Assembly: GCF_051486985.1 (NCBI RefSeq)
Contig: NZ_JAHVDV010000031.1
Coordinates: 5,390 to 69,389, forward strand
DNA from: CBFFRJ01 sp051486985
GTDB taxonomy: Bacteria > Pseudomonadota > Gammaproteobacteria > Enterobacterales > Enterobacteriaceae
Direction: 5' to 3'
Length of the DNA stretch: 64,000 bases
Shown: positions 1-8,599 of the stretch, piece after piece
How positions within the stretch are numbered: position 1 is the stretch's first letter
Layout of the letters: every line of letters starts with the position of its first letter
The notes under the pieces: generated by a model
Database searches by the model: none
Told to the model about the DNA's origin: nothing
Seen by the model: the letters and a program-made list of their open reading frames with translations, nothing else
Translations under genes and position numbers: made by a program

Positions 1-2
1 TT

Positions 3-479
3 TCCACCATGAATTACAACGAGTACTGGCAGTTGATCGACGCCGGACTAAAAGAGACGGATCTGATCACTTTCCCCTATGAGGATCAGGGTGTCTCGAC
101 TCTGGAAGATGGGTTGTATGTGCTGGAGTCGAACCTGAAAGATCCGGCCTTCGTTGCCAGGATGGCCAAATTCCTCAACGCCTCATTTAAGGGCTGGGAC
201 TATGCGGTGAAGCACCCGGAAGAAGCGGCAAAAATTGTGGTGGCTGAAGATGCCTCCGGGGCCGCAACAGAAGAGGTGCAGACGCGCCAGATGGAGAATG
301 TGGCGAAGCTCATTACCAACGCCGGTACGCCGAAAATCGGCTATCTCGATCCGACCGCTTACCACCGCACCATCGATGTTCTGCTGCACAGTGGTGGCGA
401 TACTCCGGTGATTAAGAACGATCCCGGCGACAGTGCAATGACTCACATCGTGTGGGATGCGGCGGCAAAACTGAATTAA
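3..479 (+). CDS. ABC transporter substrate-binding protein, C-terminal part (5' truncated by window edge)
   Basis: The reading frame is open from the first base and stops with TAA at 477-479, so only the C-terminal ~158 residues are present. The in-frame ATG at 9 is probably internal. The sequence has the look of the NMT1/SsuA-type periplasmic binding fold, with a helix resembling GWDYAVKHPEEAAKIVV that is typical of this family's C-terminal lobe. Family members bind pyrimidine-like, thiamine-precursor or sulfonate ligands for an ABC importer. Its place just upstream of a RutR-like regulator and pyrimidine-degradation genes suggests uptake of a pyrimidine or hydantoin-like compound. That ligand is an inference from context. 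The permease and ATPase genes would lie left of the window. Confidence 0.75.
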   Translation, partial: STMNYNEYWQLIDAGLKETDLITFPYEDQGVSTLEDGLYVLESNLKDPAFVARMAKFLNASFKGWDYAVKHPEEAAKIVVAEDASGAATEEVQTRQMENVAKLITNAGTPKIGYLDPTAYHRTIDVLLHSGGDTPVIKNDPGDSAMTHIVWDAAAKLN

Positions 480-518
480 TTCTCACCGCCAGGGACGGCA
501 CTTCCACCGGAGTCAGCC

Positions 519-1172
519 ATGCACGAAGGTTTTCTCAACGACGCGGCAAAATCACAGGATAAAGGCCGCATCCGTCAGGATAACGAAGCCATCATCCTGC
601 CGGCCGCTGAACGGGTATTTGCCCGCTACGGTTTTCACGGTGCCACCATGCAGCAAATTGCCGATGAGGCAGCCCTCCCCAAAGCCAATCTGCATTATTA
701 CTTCGGCAGTAAAAAGCACCTCTATCTGCGGGTGCTGGAGGGCATTCTTCATGACTGGCTGGCACCGCTTGAGGGGCTCAGCGCAAGCGCCGATCCGAAA
801 CGGGCGCTGGCGGAGTACATTAATAATAAGATGGCCTTCAGCTTTGCGCGCCCGGATGCCTCACGCCTGTTCGCCAATGAGATTTTGCAGGGCGCGCAGG
901 TCGTTTATCCCTTGTTAACCACCCAACTGCATGACCTTGTGGCCGGGAAAGCACGCATTCTCGATACCTGGATACGACGTGGTGCATTGCAGCCGATGGA
1001 CACCACCCATTTCTTTTTCACCCTCTGGTCAATGACCCAAACCTATGCCGATTTTGATATCCAGATTGCCGCCGTGCTGGGGGGTGACTCGCGATCAAAG
1101 GCTGCGCAACGCCGCGCGACGGAGCACGTTTTTAACTGTATCTGGCGTATCTGTGGTTTTGACGAGGAATAA
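519..1172 (+). CDS. TetR-family regulator, RutR-like
   Basis: A 217-residue TetR-type repressor. The N-terminal helix-turn-helix lies near residues 30-75 (ATMQQIADEAALPKANLHYYF). The long helical C-terminal ligand domain resembles the RutR/YcdC family, which senses uracil or thymine in E. coli. The ATG at 519 has a GGAG element about 5-9 bases upstream and sits 40 bases after the transporter gene stop. The gene is followed by the preT-preA-dihydropyrimidinase operon. A RutR-like inverted repeat at 1341-1356, just in front of preT, is the obvious candidate target. Family and position are clear. The ligand (a pyrimidine or dihydropyrimidine) is inferred. Confidence 0.85.
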   Translation: MHEGFLNDAAKSQDKGRIRQDNEAIILPAAERVFARYGFHGATMQQIADEAALPKANLHYYFGSKKHLYLRVLEGILHDWLAPLEGLSASADPKRALAEYINNKMAFSFARPDASRLFANEILQGAQVVYPLLTTQLHDLVAGKARILDTWIRRGALQPMDTTHFFFTLWSMTQTYADFDIQIAAVLGGDSRSKAAQRRATEHVFNCIWRICGFDEE

Positions 1173-1216
1173 CGCTGCCACGATAGAGCGAGAACGTAAG
1201 CAATAATGGTGCGATC

Positions 1217-1233
1217 TGCACCAAATGTGCGCA
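1217..1233 (+). promoter_or_regulatory. Candidate NtrC-binding site upstream of preT
   Basis: TGCACC-AAATG-TGCGCA matches the NtrC pattern TGCACC-N5-GGTGCA fully in the left half and 4 of 6 in the right half. It overlaps a perfect inverted repeat TGGTGC-N5-GCACCA (1207-1223). It lies about 115 bases upstream of the predicted start of the sigma-54 promoter at 1307, a normal enhancer distance. Motif match only. Confidence 0.5.
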
Positions 1234-1306
1234 AGAAATCGAAAAAAATCGTTAATCAACAGGGTATTTATCGTCATCACGGGCGCAGAACGTGCCCATC
1301 CAGAAA

Positions 1307-1322
1307 TGGCACGTAAATAGCA
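1307..1322 (+). promoter_or_regulatory. Sigma-54 (-24/-12) promoter for preT operon
   Basis: TGGCACG-TAAA-TAGCA fits the sigma-54 consensus TGGCACG-N4-TTGCW at 11 of 12 defined positions. The -24 GG (1308-1309) and -12 GC (1320-1321) have the correct spacing. Transcription would start near 1333, leaving a ~73-base leader before the preT start at 1406. With the NtrC-like site upstream this points to nitrogen-limitation control. Confidence 0.65.
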
Positions 1323-1340
1323 AGGTTATTCGTGAAGAAC

Positions 1341-1356
1341 TTAACCATTTGGTCAG
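1341..1356 (+). promoter_or_regulatory. RutR-like operator in preT leader
   Basis: TTAACCA-TT-TGGTCAG matches the known RutR operator TTGACCA-NN-TGGTCAA with one mismatch in each arm. It lies just downstream of the predicted sigma-54 start (~1333), where a bound repressor would block the polymerase. The RutR-like regulator at 519-1172 is the likely binder. Confidence 0.6.
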
Positions 1357-1405
1357 GTTGTTGACGACAGGGAGCGATAACCCTGCCAACTATTCAGGAG
1401 AAGCC

Positions 1406-2812
1406 ATGATGAGCAACGAATCAGGTAGCAATGCGCCGGGGATTAAGCCCGGTCGTTGTGACCCCACCGAGTACGTTCGCGCCTTTGCCGATTGCGCCCC
1501 CCCGCTAAGCGCTGTGCAGGCGGTTATCGAAGCAGAACGCTGCCACTACTGTTTTGACGCCCCTTGTACCCGCGCCTGCCCCGCCGGGATCGACGTGCCG
1601 GGTTTTATTCACCGTATTGCCCAGGGCAACGTGCGCGGCGCGGCAGAAAATATTCTTATGGCCAATGTGCTGGGAGGCACCTGCGCCCGCGTCTGCCCGA
1701 CCGAAACCCTGTGTGAACAGAAGTGCGTGCGTAAAGACCAGGAGGGTCGGCCACTCGCTATCGCCCTGCTACAACGCCACGCTACCGACCATTTCTTTGC
1801 TTCGCCGGGTAAGCCGTTGTTTACGCGCGCCCCTTCTTCCGGCAAACGTGTCGCAGTGGTGGGCGCAGGTCCGGCGGGTCTGACGGTAGCGCATCACCTT
1901 GCAGTGGCCGGGCACGATATTGATCTTTTCGATACCCGAGGCAAAGCCGGCGGACTCAATACCTACGGCTTGGCCCGTTACAAAATCAGTGATGATGCTG
2001 CTGCAGACGAGGTAGCCTGGCTGCTCTCCATTGGCGGTATCACGCTGCAGTGCGGCAGGACGCTGGGGCGAGATGTCACCCTCGCGGCATTACGTCATGA
2101 CTACGATGCCGTCTTTCTTGGTCTCGGCTTAAGCGGCGTAAATCAACTGGATAACCACGGCGCGGAACCTGAAGGAGTACGCGAAGCGGTCGATTTTATC
2201 GCCGAACTGCGCCAGTGCGCTGATCTTAGCCTGTTGCCTGTGGGGCGTAACGTCGTGGTGATAGGCGGCGGGATGACCGCCGTGGATGCCGCCGTGCAGG
2301 CGAAAAAACTTGGCGCGCGGGAGGTCACGCTGGTTTATCGCCGTGGCGAAGCCCAGATGAAAGCCTCTGAAAAAGAGCGCCAGTGGGCCAGAGCCTGTGG
2401 TGTCGTTCTGCGACTCTGGGCAGCTCCCCTGCGCTTTGAAACCGACAACCATCAGCTTACGGGGGTCACTTTTCAGGTGATGCATGAAGAAAGCGCAGGA
2501 GGGGAGTCGCATCAGGAGTCGTTCACCCTTGCCGCTGACATGGTGTTGAAAGCCATCGGTCAGACGTTTGACCCGGCACCGACCGAGCACGCCATTGCAC
2601 TCAAGCAGGGGCGCATTGCGGTTGATGATAACGGTCGTACCTCACTTCCAGGCGTCTGGGCAGGCGGCGACTGTTGCGCTGGCGGTCTGGATCTGACCGT
2701 GGATGCCGTGCGCATGGGCAAACTCGCCGCCCATTCTATGGCGTTATTTCTTGCAGGCCAGGCTACCGATACCGCCGGGGTCACTGCTTTTCAGGAGCGT
2801 ATTCATGGCTAG
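1406..2812 (+). CDS. preT: NAD-dependent dihydropyrimidine dehydrogenase, PreT subunit
   Basis: A 468-residue flavoprotein that with PreA reversibly reduces uracil/thymine to dihydro forms using NADH. The N-terminal domain has two Cys clusters for [4Fe-4S] binding (Cys46/49/54/58 and Cys93/97/103/107). FAD- and NAD-binding Rossmann motifs follow: GAGPAG (~153-158) and GGGMTA further on. The ATG at 1406 is chosen because AGGAG ends 5 bases before it. An upstream in-frame GTG (1292) would add 38 unrelated residues and would overlap the sigma-54 promoter. E. coli PreT is 412 residues, so this one is somewhat longer. The gene overlaps preA by 8 bases, which implies coupled translation. Confidence 0.9.
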   Translation: MMSNESGSNAPGIKPGRCDPTEYVRAFADCAPPLSAVQAVIEAERCHYCFDAPCTRACPAGIDVPGFIHRIAQGNVRGAAENILMANVLGGTCARVCPTETLCEQKCVRKDQEGRPLAIALLQRHATDHFFASPGKPLFTRAPSSGKRVAVVGAGPAGLTVAHHLAVAGHDIDLFDTRGKAGGLNTYGLARYKISDDAAADEVAWLLSIGGITLQCGRTLGRDVTLAALRHDYDAVFLGLGLSGVNQLDNHGAEPEGVREAVDFIAELRQCADLSLLPVGRNVVVIGGGMTAVDAAVQAKKLGAREVTLVYRRGEAQMKASEKERQWARACGVVLRLWAAPLRFETDNHQLTGVTFQVMHEESAGGESHQESFTLAADMVLKAIGQTFDPAPTEHAIALKQGRIAVDDNGRTSLPGVWAGGDCCAGGLDLTVDAVRMGKLAAHSMALFLAGQATDTAGVTAFQERIHG

Positions 2813-4109
2813 TTTACAGACCAATTTTCTGGGTATTAACAGTCCGAATCCTTTCTGGCTGGCCTCCGCGCCGCCAACTGACAAAGCGTACAACGTCGAG
2901 CGTGCGTTTCAGGCAGGCTGGGGTGGCGTGGTCTGGAAAACGCTGGGGCATGATCCCCACGTGGTTAACGTGAGCGGCCCACGTTACGGCACGTTGCTGG
3001 GCCACGATCGACGGATTCTTGGACTCAATAATATTGAACTCATTACTGACCGTTCGCTGGCAATCAATCTTGAAGAGATAGCCCGTATTAAGCAGCGCTG
3101 GCCAGATCGTGCGGTCGTGGTCTCCATTATGGTGCCCTGCGAAGAGGACGCCTGGCGCACCATTCTGCCGCAGGTTGAAGCCACCGGGGCAGATGGCATC
3201 GAGTTGAACTTTGGCTGCCCGCACGGGATGAGCGAGCGCGGAATGGGGGCGGCTGTCGGTCAGGTGCCTGAGTATATCGAACGGGTCACTCGCTGGTGCA
3301 AACAGTATTGCAGCCTGCCGGTCATCGTCAAACTCACCCCTAATATTACCGACATTCGTTATCCGGCTCGGGCAGCTCACGCCGGGGGGGCTGACGCGGT
3401 GTCGCTGATCAACACCATCAACTCGGTGATCGGCGTGGATCTCGACAGGATGTTGATGTCGCCGCATACCGGCAGCCAGGGGTCGCACGGCGGCTACTGT
3501 GGCCCGGCGGTCAAACCCATCGCGCTGAATATGGTCTCTGAAATTGGCCGCGATCCATACACCCGTGGGCTGCCGATTTCCGGTATTGGGGGGATATCTA
3601 CCTGGCGCGATGCGGCAGAGTTTATTGCGCTGGGCTGCGGCACCGTTCAGGTCTGCACCGCCGTCATGGTGCATGGTTTTCAGATTGTGCGCGACATGAT
3701 AAGCGGCCTGGAAAATTACATGGATGAGAAAGGATTCAGGTCGCTGGACGATTTTCGCGGTATGGCGCTGCCAAGCGTTACCGACTGGCGTTTTCTCAAC
3801 CTGAATCACGTGGACAAAGCAGTAATAGACCAGGCCTCCTGCATTAAATGCGGACGCTGCCATCTGGTTTGTGAGGATACCTCGCATCAGGCAATCGCCG
3901 CCTTCACCGAAGGTGAGCGCCATTTTGAGGTCAAGGAGGAGGAGTGCGTCGGCTGTAATCTGTGTGCCTCGATTTGCCCGGTAGAGAACTGCATCTCTCT
4001 GCGTAGCCTGCAGCCGGGCGAGGTGGATAAGCGCACCGGTAAGGTTGTGACGGAAGTCTATGCCAACTGGACGACTCACCCGAATAACCCGATGGCGAGG
4101 TCGGCGTAA
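2805..4109 (+). CDS. preA: NAD-dependent dihydropyrimidine dehydrogenase, PreA subunit
   Basis: A 434-residue catalytic subunit related to class I dihydroorotate dehydrogenases. The FMN-binding TIM-barrel fills the first ~330 residues, with NFGCPHG typical of dihydropyrimidine dehydrogenases. A C-terminal ferredoxin domain carries two [4Fe-4S] motifs, CIKCGRCHLVC (~346) and CVGCNLCASICP (~380). The ATG at 2805 has AGGAG at 2792-2796 and overlaps the end of preT. PreT passes electrons from NADH to this subunit, which reduces or oxidises the pyrimidine ring in the cytoplasm. The following dihydropyrimidinase and amidohydrolase genes complete the reductive degradation route. Confidence 0.93.
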   Translation: MASLQTNFLGINSPNPFWLASAPPTDKAYNVERAFQAGWGGVVWKTLGHDPHVVNVSGPRYGTLLGHDRRILGLNNIELITDRSLAINLEEIARIKQRWPDRAVVVSIMVPCEEDAWRTILPQVEATGADGIELNFGCPHGMSERGMGAAVGQVPEYIERVTRWCKQYCSLPVIVKLTPNITDIRYPARAAHAGGADAVSLINTINSVIGVDLDRMLMSPHTGSQGSHGGYCGPAVKPIALNMVSEIGRDPYTRGLPISGIGGISTWRDAAEFIALGCGTVQVCTAVMVHGFQIVRDMISGLENYMDEKGFRSLDDFRGMALPSVTDWRFLNLNHVDKAVIDQASCIKCGRCHLVCEDTSHQAIAAFTEGERHFEVKEEECVGCNLCASICPVENCISLRSLQPGEVDKRTGKVVTEVYANWTTHPNNPMARSA

Positions 4110-4123
4110 AGCCAGGTGTTCTC

Positions 4124-4259
4124 CCCCTCACCCCGACCCTCTTCCTCAGGGAGAGGGAGAAAACCGAAAGGCCCCCTAGCCCTCTCGGGAGAGAGCGAAA
4201 GGCAAGATGGCACTCAATCGATCCCCTCGCCCCTTCGGGGAGAGGGTTAGGGTGAGGGG
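4124..4259. repeat. Intergenic palindromic repeat between preA and hydA
   Basis: Two 18-base arms (4124-4141, starting CCCCTCACCC; 4242-4259, ending GGGTGAGGGG) are inverted copies with two mismatches. They enclose smaller CCCC/GGGG hairpins, including one with a TTC loop near 4229-4241. Pyrimidine/purine-rich palindromes of this kind are scattered between genes in many enterobacteria. It may fold in the transcript and reduce expression of the downstream genes or protect preA mRNA. Confidence 0.7.
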
Positions 4260-4304
4260 AAAAGCGCTCATCCATTTCACAACAGGCACACTGGAGATAC
4301 ACAC

Positions 4305-5753
4305 ATGCGTAATCTGTTAATTAAAGGCGGCACCGTCGTTAACGCAGACCACCAGCGGCACGCCGATGTACTCTGCACCAACGGCGTTGTGGCCGCCGTC
4401 GGCAACGCCTCGCAGTGGGATCTTCCCGCTGCTACTGACACCCTGGACGCATCGGGGCTGTACGTTATGCCGGGCGGCATCGATCCTCATACCCATATGA
4501 ACTTCCCGTTTATGGGCACCACTACCGTGGATGATTTTTACAGCGGAACCGCTGCGGCTCTTGCCGGCGGAACCACAACTATCATCGATTTTGTTATCCC
4601 CAATCCGCAACAACCACTACTGGACGCCTATCATCAGTGGCGCAGCTGGGCGGAAAAATCGGCTGCCGATTACAGTTTTCACGTCGCCATTACCTGGTGG
4701 GATGAGAGCGTACGTCAGGAGATGGGGACGCTGGTGCAGCAGGAGGGCATTAATAGCTTCAAACACTTTATGGCTTATAAAAACGCCATCATGTGTGATG
4801 ACGAAACGCTGATGAACAGCTTCCGCCGCTGCCTTGAGCTGGGGGCTATGCCCACCGTCCATGCCGAGAATGGCGAAATGGTCTGGTTGTTGCAGCAGGA
4901 GCTATTAAAACAGGGCATTACCGGGCCGGAGGGCCATCCGCTCTCTCGCCCACCGGAAGTAGAAGGCGAAGCCGCTAACCGTGCCATCACCGTCGCCAGC
5001 ATTATGGGGGTGCCGATTTACGTGGTGCATGTATCATGCCGGGAATCAGCACAAGCCATTGCCCGTGCCCGTAGCCAGGGCCAGCGCGTCTATGGTGAGG
5101 TGCTGGCAGGACATCTGGTTATCGATGAGAGCGTCTACCGCCATCCGGATTTCAACATTGCCGCAGCGCATGTTATGAGCCCCCCTTTTCGCGATAAATC
5201 CCACCAGTCCGCACTCTGGCATGGTCTGCAGTCTGGTCAGCTTCACACCACCGCTACCGACCATTGCACCTTCTGCACCGGCCAGAAAGCGGCAGGCACC
5301 GACAACTTCACCAAAATTCCTAACGGCTGCGGTGGCGTGGAAGAGCGTATGGCGGTGTTATGGGATGCTGGCGTCAACAGCGGGCGGCTGACTCCGAGCG
5401 AATTTGTTGCGGTTACATCAGCAAATACGGCGCGCTTGTTCAATATCTTCCCGCGCAAAGGCTGTGTTGCGCCGGGCGCCGATGCCGATCTGGTGTTGTG
5501 GGATCCGCTGGGCAGCAAAACCCTTAGCGCGACGACTCACCACTCACGCAACGATTTCAACATTTTCGAAGGGCGTACCGTGACAGGCGTACCCGTTTTT
5601 ACCGTAAGCCAGGGCCGTATCGTCTGGGCTGAGGGTGAGTTACGCGCACGCGAAGGTGCAGGTCGTTATATCAAACGTCCGGCTTTTGGACCGGACTTCA
5701 GTGCGGCAGCGGTATGGGAACGTCATCGTGCCCCCAAAGCCGTCGCCCGTTAA
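4305..5753 (+). CDS. hydA: Dihydropyrimidinase / D-hydantoinase
   Basis: A 482-residue metal-dependent cyclic amidohydrolase that opens dihydrouracil/dihydrothymine to N-carbamoyl-beta-amino acids. It can also act on hydantoins. The binuclear metal site is visible: His62-x-His64 in DPHTHMNF, the lysine to be carboxylated at 153 (FKHFMAYKN), HAENG, HVSC and the late Asp in TATDHC. The start has GGAG about 10 bases upstream. It follows preA after a palindromic repeat and precedes the amidohydrolase by 24 bases, as expected for one operon. Substrate preference between dihydropyrimidines and hydantoins cannot be told from sequence. The preTA neighbours favour dihydropyrimidines. Confidence 0.9.
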   Translation: MRNLLIKGGTVVNADHQRHADVLCTNGVVAAVGNASQWDLPAATDTLDASGLYVMPGGIDPHTHMNFPFMGTTTVDDFYSGTAAALAGGTTTIIDFVIPNPQQPLLDAYHQWRSWAEKSAADYSFHVAITWWDESVRQEMGTLVQQEGINSFKHFMAYKNAIMCDDETLMNSFRRCLELGAMPTVHAENGEMVWLLQQELLKQGITGPEGHPLSRPPEVEGEAANRAITVASIMGVPIYVVHVSCRESAQAIARARSQGQRVYGEVLAGHLVIDESVYRHPDFNIAAAHVMSPPFRDKSHQSALWHGLQSGQLHTTATDHCTFCTGQKAAGTDNFTKIPNGCGGVEERMAVLWDAGVNSGRLTPSEFVAVTSANTARLFNIFPRKGCVAPGADADLVLWDPLGSKTLSATTHHSRNDFNIFEGRTVTGVPVFTVSQGRIVWAEGELRAREGAGRYIKRPAFGPDFSAAAVWERHRAPKAVAR

Positions 5754-5777
5754 TTATCCTCAGCAAAGGAGTCCGTC

Positions 5778-7073
5778 ATGAGCAGTGAAGTCGTTACTTT
5801 TGATCCCAATACCACCGCTATCAGCAGCCTACGCGTTAATGGCGAGCGTCTCTGGCAATCCCTGATGACCCTCGCTGAAATTGGCGCCACACCCAAAGGG
5901 GGCGTCTGCCGTCTGACACTCACCGATCTTGATCGTCAGGGGCGGGATCGGGTAATTGGCTGGGGCAAAGCAGAGGGGTTGTCCGTCGAGATTGATAAGA
6001 TAGGCAACGTTTTTATGCGCCGGGCCGGACGAAATAACGCCCTGCCGCCGATAGTGGCCGGTAGCCACATTGATACCCAGCCTACCGGTGGTAAATTCGA
6101 TGGCAATTTCGGTGTACTCGCCGCGCTGGAGGTGATGAGAACGCTCAACGAGCAGGGAATTGAAACTGAAGCCCCGGTGGAAATGGTGTTCTGGACCAAT
6201 GAAGAGGGCTCCCGATTCGTCCCGGTGATGATGGGCTCTGGGGTATTCGCCGGCATCATTCCTCTGGAGGTAGCCTACGCTGCCACCGATACCGAGGGCA
6301 AAACAGTGAAAGAGGCGCTCACCGAAATTGGCTATATGGGTGAGGTTACCCCTGGGGCGCATCCCATTAACGCTTACTTTGAAGCGCATATCGAACAGGG
6401 GCCGATTCTTGAGGCTCAACACATTGAGATTGGGGTCGTGCAGGCTGTACTGGGCATCCGCTGGTATGACTGTATCGTTACCGGCATGGAGTCTCATGCG
6501 GGTCCCACTCCGATGGCGATGCGCAAAGATGCCTTGCAGGTGGCCACCCGGATCATGCAGGAGGTGGTCAACATTGCAGGGCAGTTCGCACCACATGGCC
6601 GGGGAACCGTCGGGATGGTGCAGGTGCATCCTAACAGCCGTAACGTGGTGCCAGGCAGCGTAAAATTCTCAGTCGATTTTCGTAATATGACCGATGCCCA
6701 GGTTGATGAGATGGATGTGGCATTAAACGCTTTTCTTCAGAAGGTGGAAAAGGAGACAAGTCTTGGCATTGCGTTACACCAGGTATCGCACTACCCCGCT
6801 GCCCCTTTTCATCCTGATTGCAAAGACGTCATCCGCCGGGCCGCTGAAAAACTGGGCTATTCATCAATGGATATTGTGTCAGGTGCCGGTCACGATGCGG
6901 TTTATATGAGCATGCTCGCACCTACTGGAATGATTTTTATTCCCTGCAAAGACGGTATCAGTCACAATGAAACAGAATATGCATCACCGGAACAGGTCAC
7001 TGCCGGAGCAAATGTGTTATTACACGCTATGCTGGAAAAAGCCGGGGCTACTCTGAAGTCGCAAGCGTCTTGA
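5778..7073 (+). CDS. Zn-dependent M20-family amidohydrolase (beta-ureidopropionase / N-carbamoyl amino acid hydrolase type)
   Basis: A 431-residue M20/M28-like metallo-amidohydrolase of the HyuC/allantoate amidohydrolase family. Metal ligands are seen in GSHIDTQPTGGKFDGNFG, the NEEGSRF glutamate pair, and later AHIEQGP and GHDAVYM. It would hydrolyse N-carbamoyl-beta-alanine (or 3-aminoisobutyrate) to the amino acid, CO2 and ammonia, the last step of the pathway. The ATG at 5778 follows AAAGGAG with good spacing. It is the last + strand gene of the operon. Members of this family also act on allantoate or N-carbamoyl-L-amino acids, so the exact substrate is inferred from the operon. Confidence 0.87.
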   Translation: MSSEVVTFDPNTTAISSLRVNGERLWQSLMTLAEIGATPKGGVCRLTLTDLDRQGRDRVIGWGKAEGLSVEIDKIGNVFMRRAGRNNALPPIVAGSHIDTQPTGGKFDGNFGVLAALEVMRTLNEQGIETEAPVEMVFWTNEEGSRFVPVMMGSGVFAGIIPLEVAYAATDTEGKTVKEALTEIGYMGEVTPGAHPINAYFEAHIEQGPILEAQHIEIGVVQAVLGIRWYDCIVTGMESHAGPTPMAMRKDALQVATRIMQEVVNIAGQFAPHGRGTVGMVQVHPNSRNVVPGSVKFSVDFRNMTDAQVDEMDVALNAFLQKVEKETSLGIALHQVSHYPAAPFHPDCKDVIRRAAEKLGYSSMDIVSGAGHDAVYMSMLAPTGMIFIPCKDGISHNETEYASPEQVTAGANVLLHAMLEKAGATLKSQAS

Positions 7074-7246
7074 TTAAAAGATGACCCGGTTACAGGCAAT
7101 CGGGTCAGTATGTGCTTTACGCGCACGATTTTTTGCAGAAATTTCGCTTTATGCTCCTCTCTTTTCGCATAAGGGATTTGACTTAAGTCCTTAAGAAGTT
7201 TACAAAAGATACTGCCTTCTGTCAGACCAACTTGCGACGCTGCCAT
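6962..7246 (-). CDS. Possible small protein antisense to the end of the amidohydrolase gene
   Basis: A 94-codon frame on the minus strand starts with ATG at 7246, preceded by a near-perfect Shine-Dalgarno AAGGAGG at 9 bases spacing (inside GGAAGGAGGGGGAG). The first ~50 residues are lysine-rich and helix-prone (for example LLKDLSQIPYAKREEHKAKF). The last ~37 codons lie antisense to the amidohydrolase gene and look less protein-like. No family recognised. The strong ribosome site is the main support; it may still be chance. Confidence 0.3.
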   Translation of the reverse strand: MAASQVGLTEGSIFCKLLKDLSQIPYAKREEHKAKFLQKIVRVKHILTRLPVTGSSFNQDACDFRVAPAFSSIACNNTFAPAVTCSGDAYSVSL

Positions 7247-7349
7247 TTCGCTCCCCCTCCTTCCTGATATGCAGGGAAAATAATGAGGGTTAACCGGTTA
7301 CGACCTGTTACCGGACTTGATATTTGCAGGCATCTGTATGGAGTATCCA

Positions 7350-8588
7350 ATGTTTTCTTTTGTCGCCCGCCAGGCGATTTTTGACGAAAATATGAACACG
7401 GTCGGTTACGAACTGTTGTTCAGAGACAGTATGACGAACCGGTTTCCCGACGTTACTCCGGAATATGCCACTGCCCAAATTATCGTAGAACAGTTTCTTG
7501 GTGCCCCTCTCGGTCGTTTGAAAGAGTACAGTGCTATTTTCGTTAACTTTCCGTATGAACTGCTGGTTCAGGGCATGGCGGAAACCCTGCCTAAAGATCG
7601 TGTTATCGTCGAGATTCTCGAGACGGCGGAGCCGACGCCACGCCTGCTAAAAACGGTCAAGCAACTCTCACAACACGGTTTTCGCATCGCGCTGGATGAC
7701 TTTGAACTCGGTGACACGTGGAATGACTTTTTACCCTACGTCAGCATCATTAAGTTTGATGTGCGGGAAAATACTGCGGAAGAGATAAAACATTATATCG
7801 AGGATAAAGCCGCCCTGCTGGAAGGGACGGTCTTTCTGGCCGAGAAAGTGGAAACACTCGAAGAGTATGAACGCTTTCGTGCCCTCGGCTGCACGCTTTT
7901 CCAGGGGCATTTTTTCAGCAAACCCGTTATTCATGCGGGTAATAAACTGATTCAGAATCAGGCCGTCACCCTGAAGCTGATGAAAGAAGCTAACGCAGAC
8001 TCCCCGGATTTCAGCAAAATCGAAGCGCTGCTGAAGCAGGACCTGGCCCTCTCTTTTAAGCTGATGCGCTATGCGCAAAACATTGTCTTTAACGCGCGCG
8101 GCATCAAAAATTTCCGTAGTCAGTCCCTTAAGGACATCATCTTCTATCTCGGCACCAATGAATTGCGACGTTTTGTGCTGGTAGCCTGCCTGACCTCCGT
8201 CAACGTGGTTAAAACCGATGAAATTTATCATCAGTGCCTGATCCGTGGGAAGTTCTGCGAGCTGGCGGCAGCGCGTTCTGTCAGTCGTCATTCATCAGAT
8301 GATGCGTTTATCGTGGGTCTGTTTTCCCAGCTCGATAACATTTTCGAAATGCCGATGGGGGATCTGATTGGCCAGATTGATGTGTCAGCCAGCGTCATGA
8401 TGGCGTTAAAAGAGCAGCGCGGACCGCTTTACCCTTATCTTCATCTGGCTGTTTTATATGAAAACCATAAATGGGAAGAGGTTAGCGCACTGGGTCACCG
8501 GTTAGGGCTGAACCGAAGTGTCATAGCGGAGCTGATGAAAACCGCCGGGCAGTGGGCTGAAGCGATCCCGACCGGTGGGGCAAATTAG
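7350..8588 (+). CDS. EAL-HDOD domain protein (degenerate c-di-GMP phosphodiesterase)
   Basis: A 412-residue YuxH-type protein. The N-terminal EAL-like domain (~1-200) has YELLFRD in place of the EAL motif, but keeps EILET and an ALDDFELG segment. The C-terminal HDOD domain (~200-400) has ALLKQDLALSFKLMRYAQN. Such proteins usually lack phosphodiesterase activity and act in signalling or binding, so enzymatic activity is unlikely here. The ATG at 7350 is preferred because GGAG (7340-7343) lies 6 bases before it. An ATG at 7338 lacks such a site. The stop is only 11 bases from the end of the convergent adhesin gene. Confidence 0.85.
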   Translation: MFSFVARQAIFDENMNTVGYELLFRDSMTNRFPDVTPEYATAQIIVEQFLGAPLGRLKEYSAIFVNFPYELLVQGMAETLPKDRVIVEILETAEPTPRLLKTVKQLSQHGFRIALDDFELGDTWNDFLPYVSIIKFDVRENTAEEIKHYIEDKAALLEGTVFLAEKVETLEEYERFRALGCTLFQGHFFSKPVIHAGNKLIQNQAVTLKLMKEANADSPDFSKIEALLKQDLALSFKLMRYAQNIVFNARGIKNFRSQSLKDIIFYLGTNELRRFVLVACLTSVNVVKTDEIYHQCLIRGKFCELAAARSVSRHSSDDAFIVGLFSQLDNIFEMPMGDLIGQIDVSASVMMALKEQRGPLYPYLHLAVLYENHKWEEVSALGHRLGLNRSVIAELMKTAGQWAEAIPTGGAN

Positions 8589-8599
8589 CCCCTGCTGCG

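Noticed and set aside
1292..1405. Upstream GTG extension of preT
   Set aside because: It has no ribosome site, is unlike the PreT family N-terminus and would place coding over the sigma-54 promoter and operator.
4124..4259. CRISPR-like repeat between preA and hydA
   Set aside because: There are only inverted arms, no regularly spaced direct repeats and no cas genes; it is a palindromic intergenic repeat.
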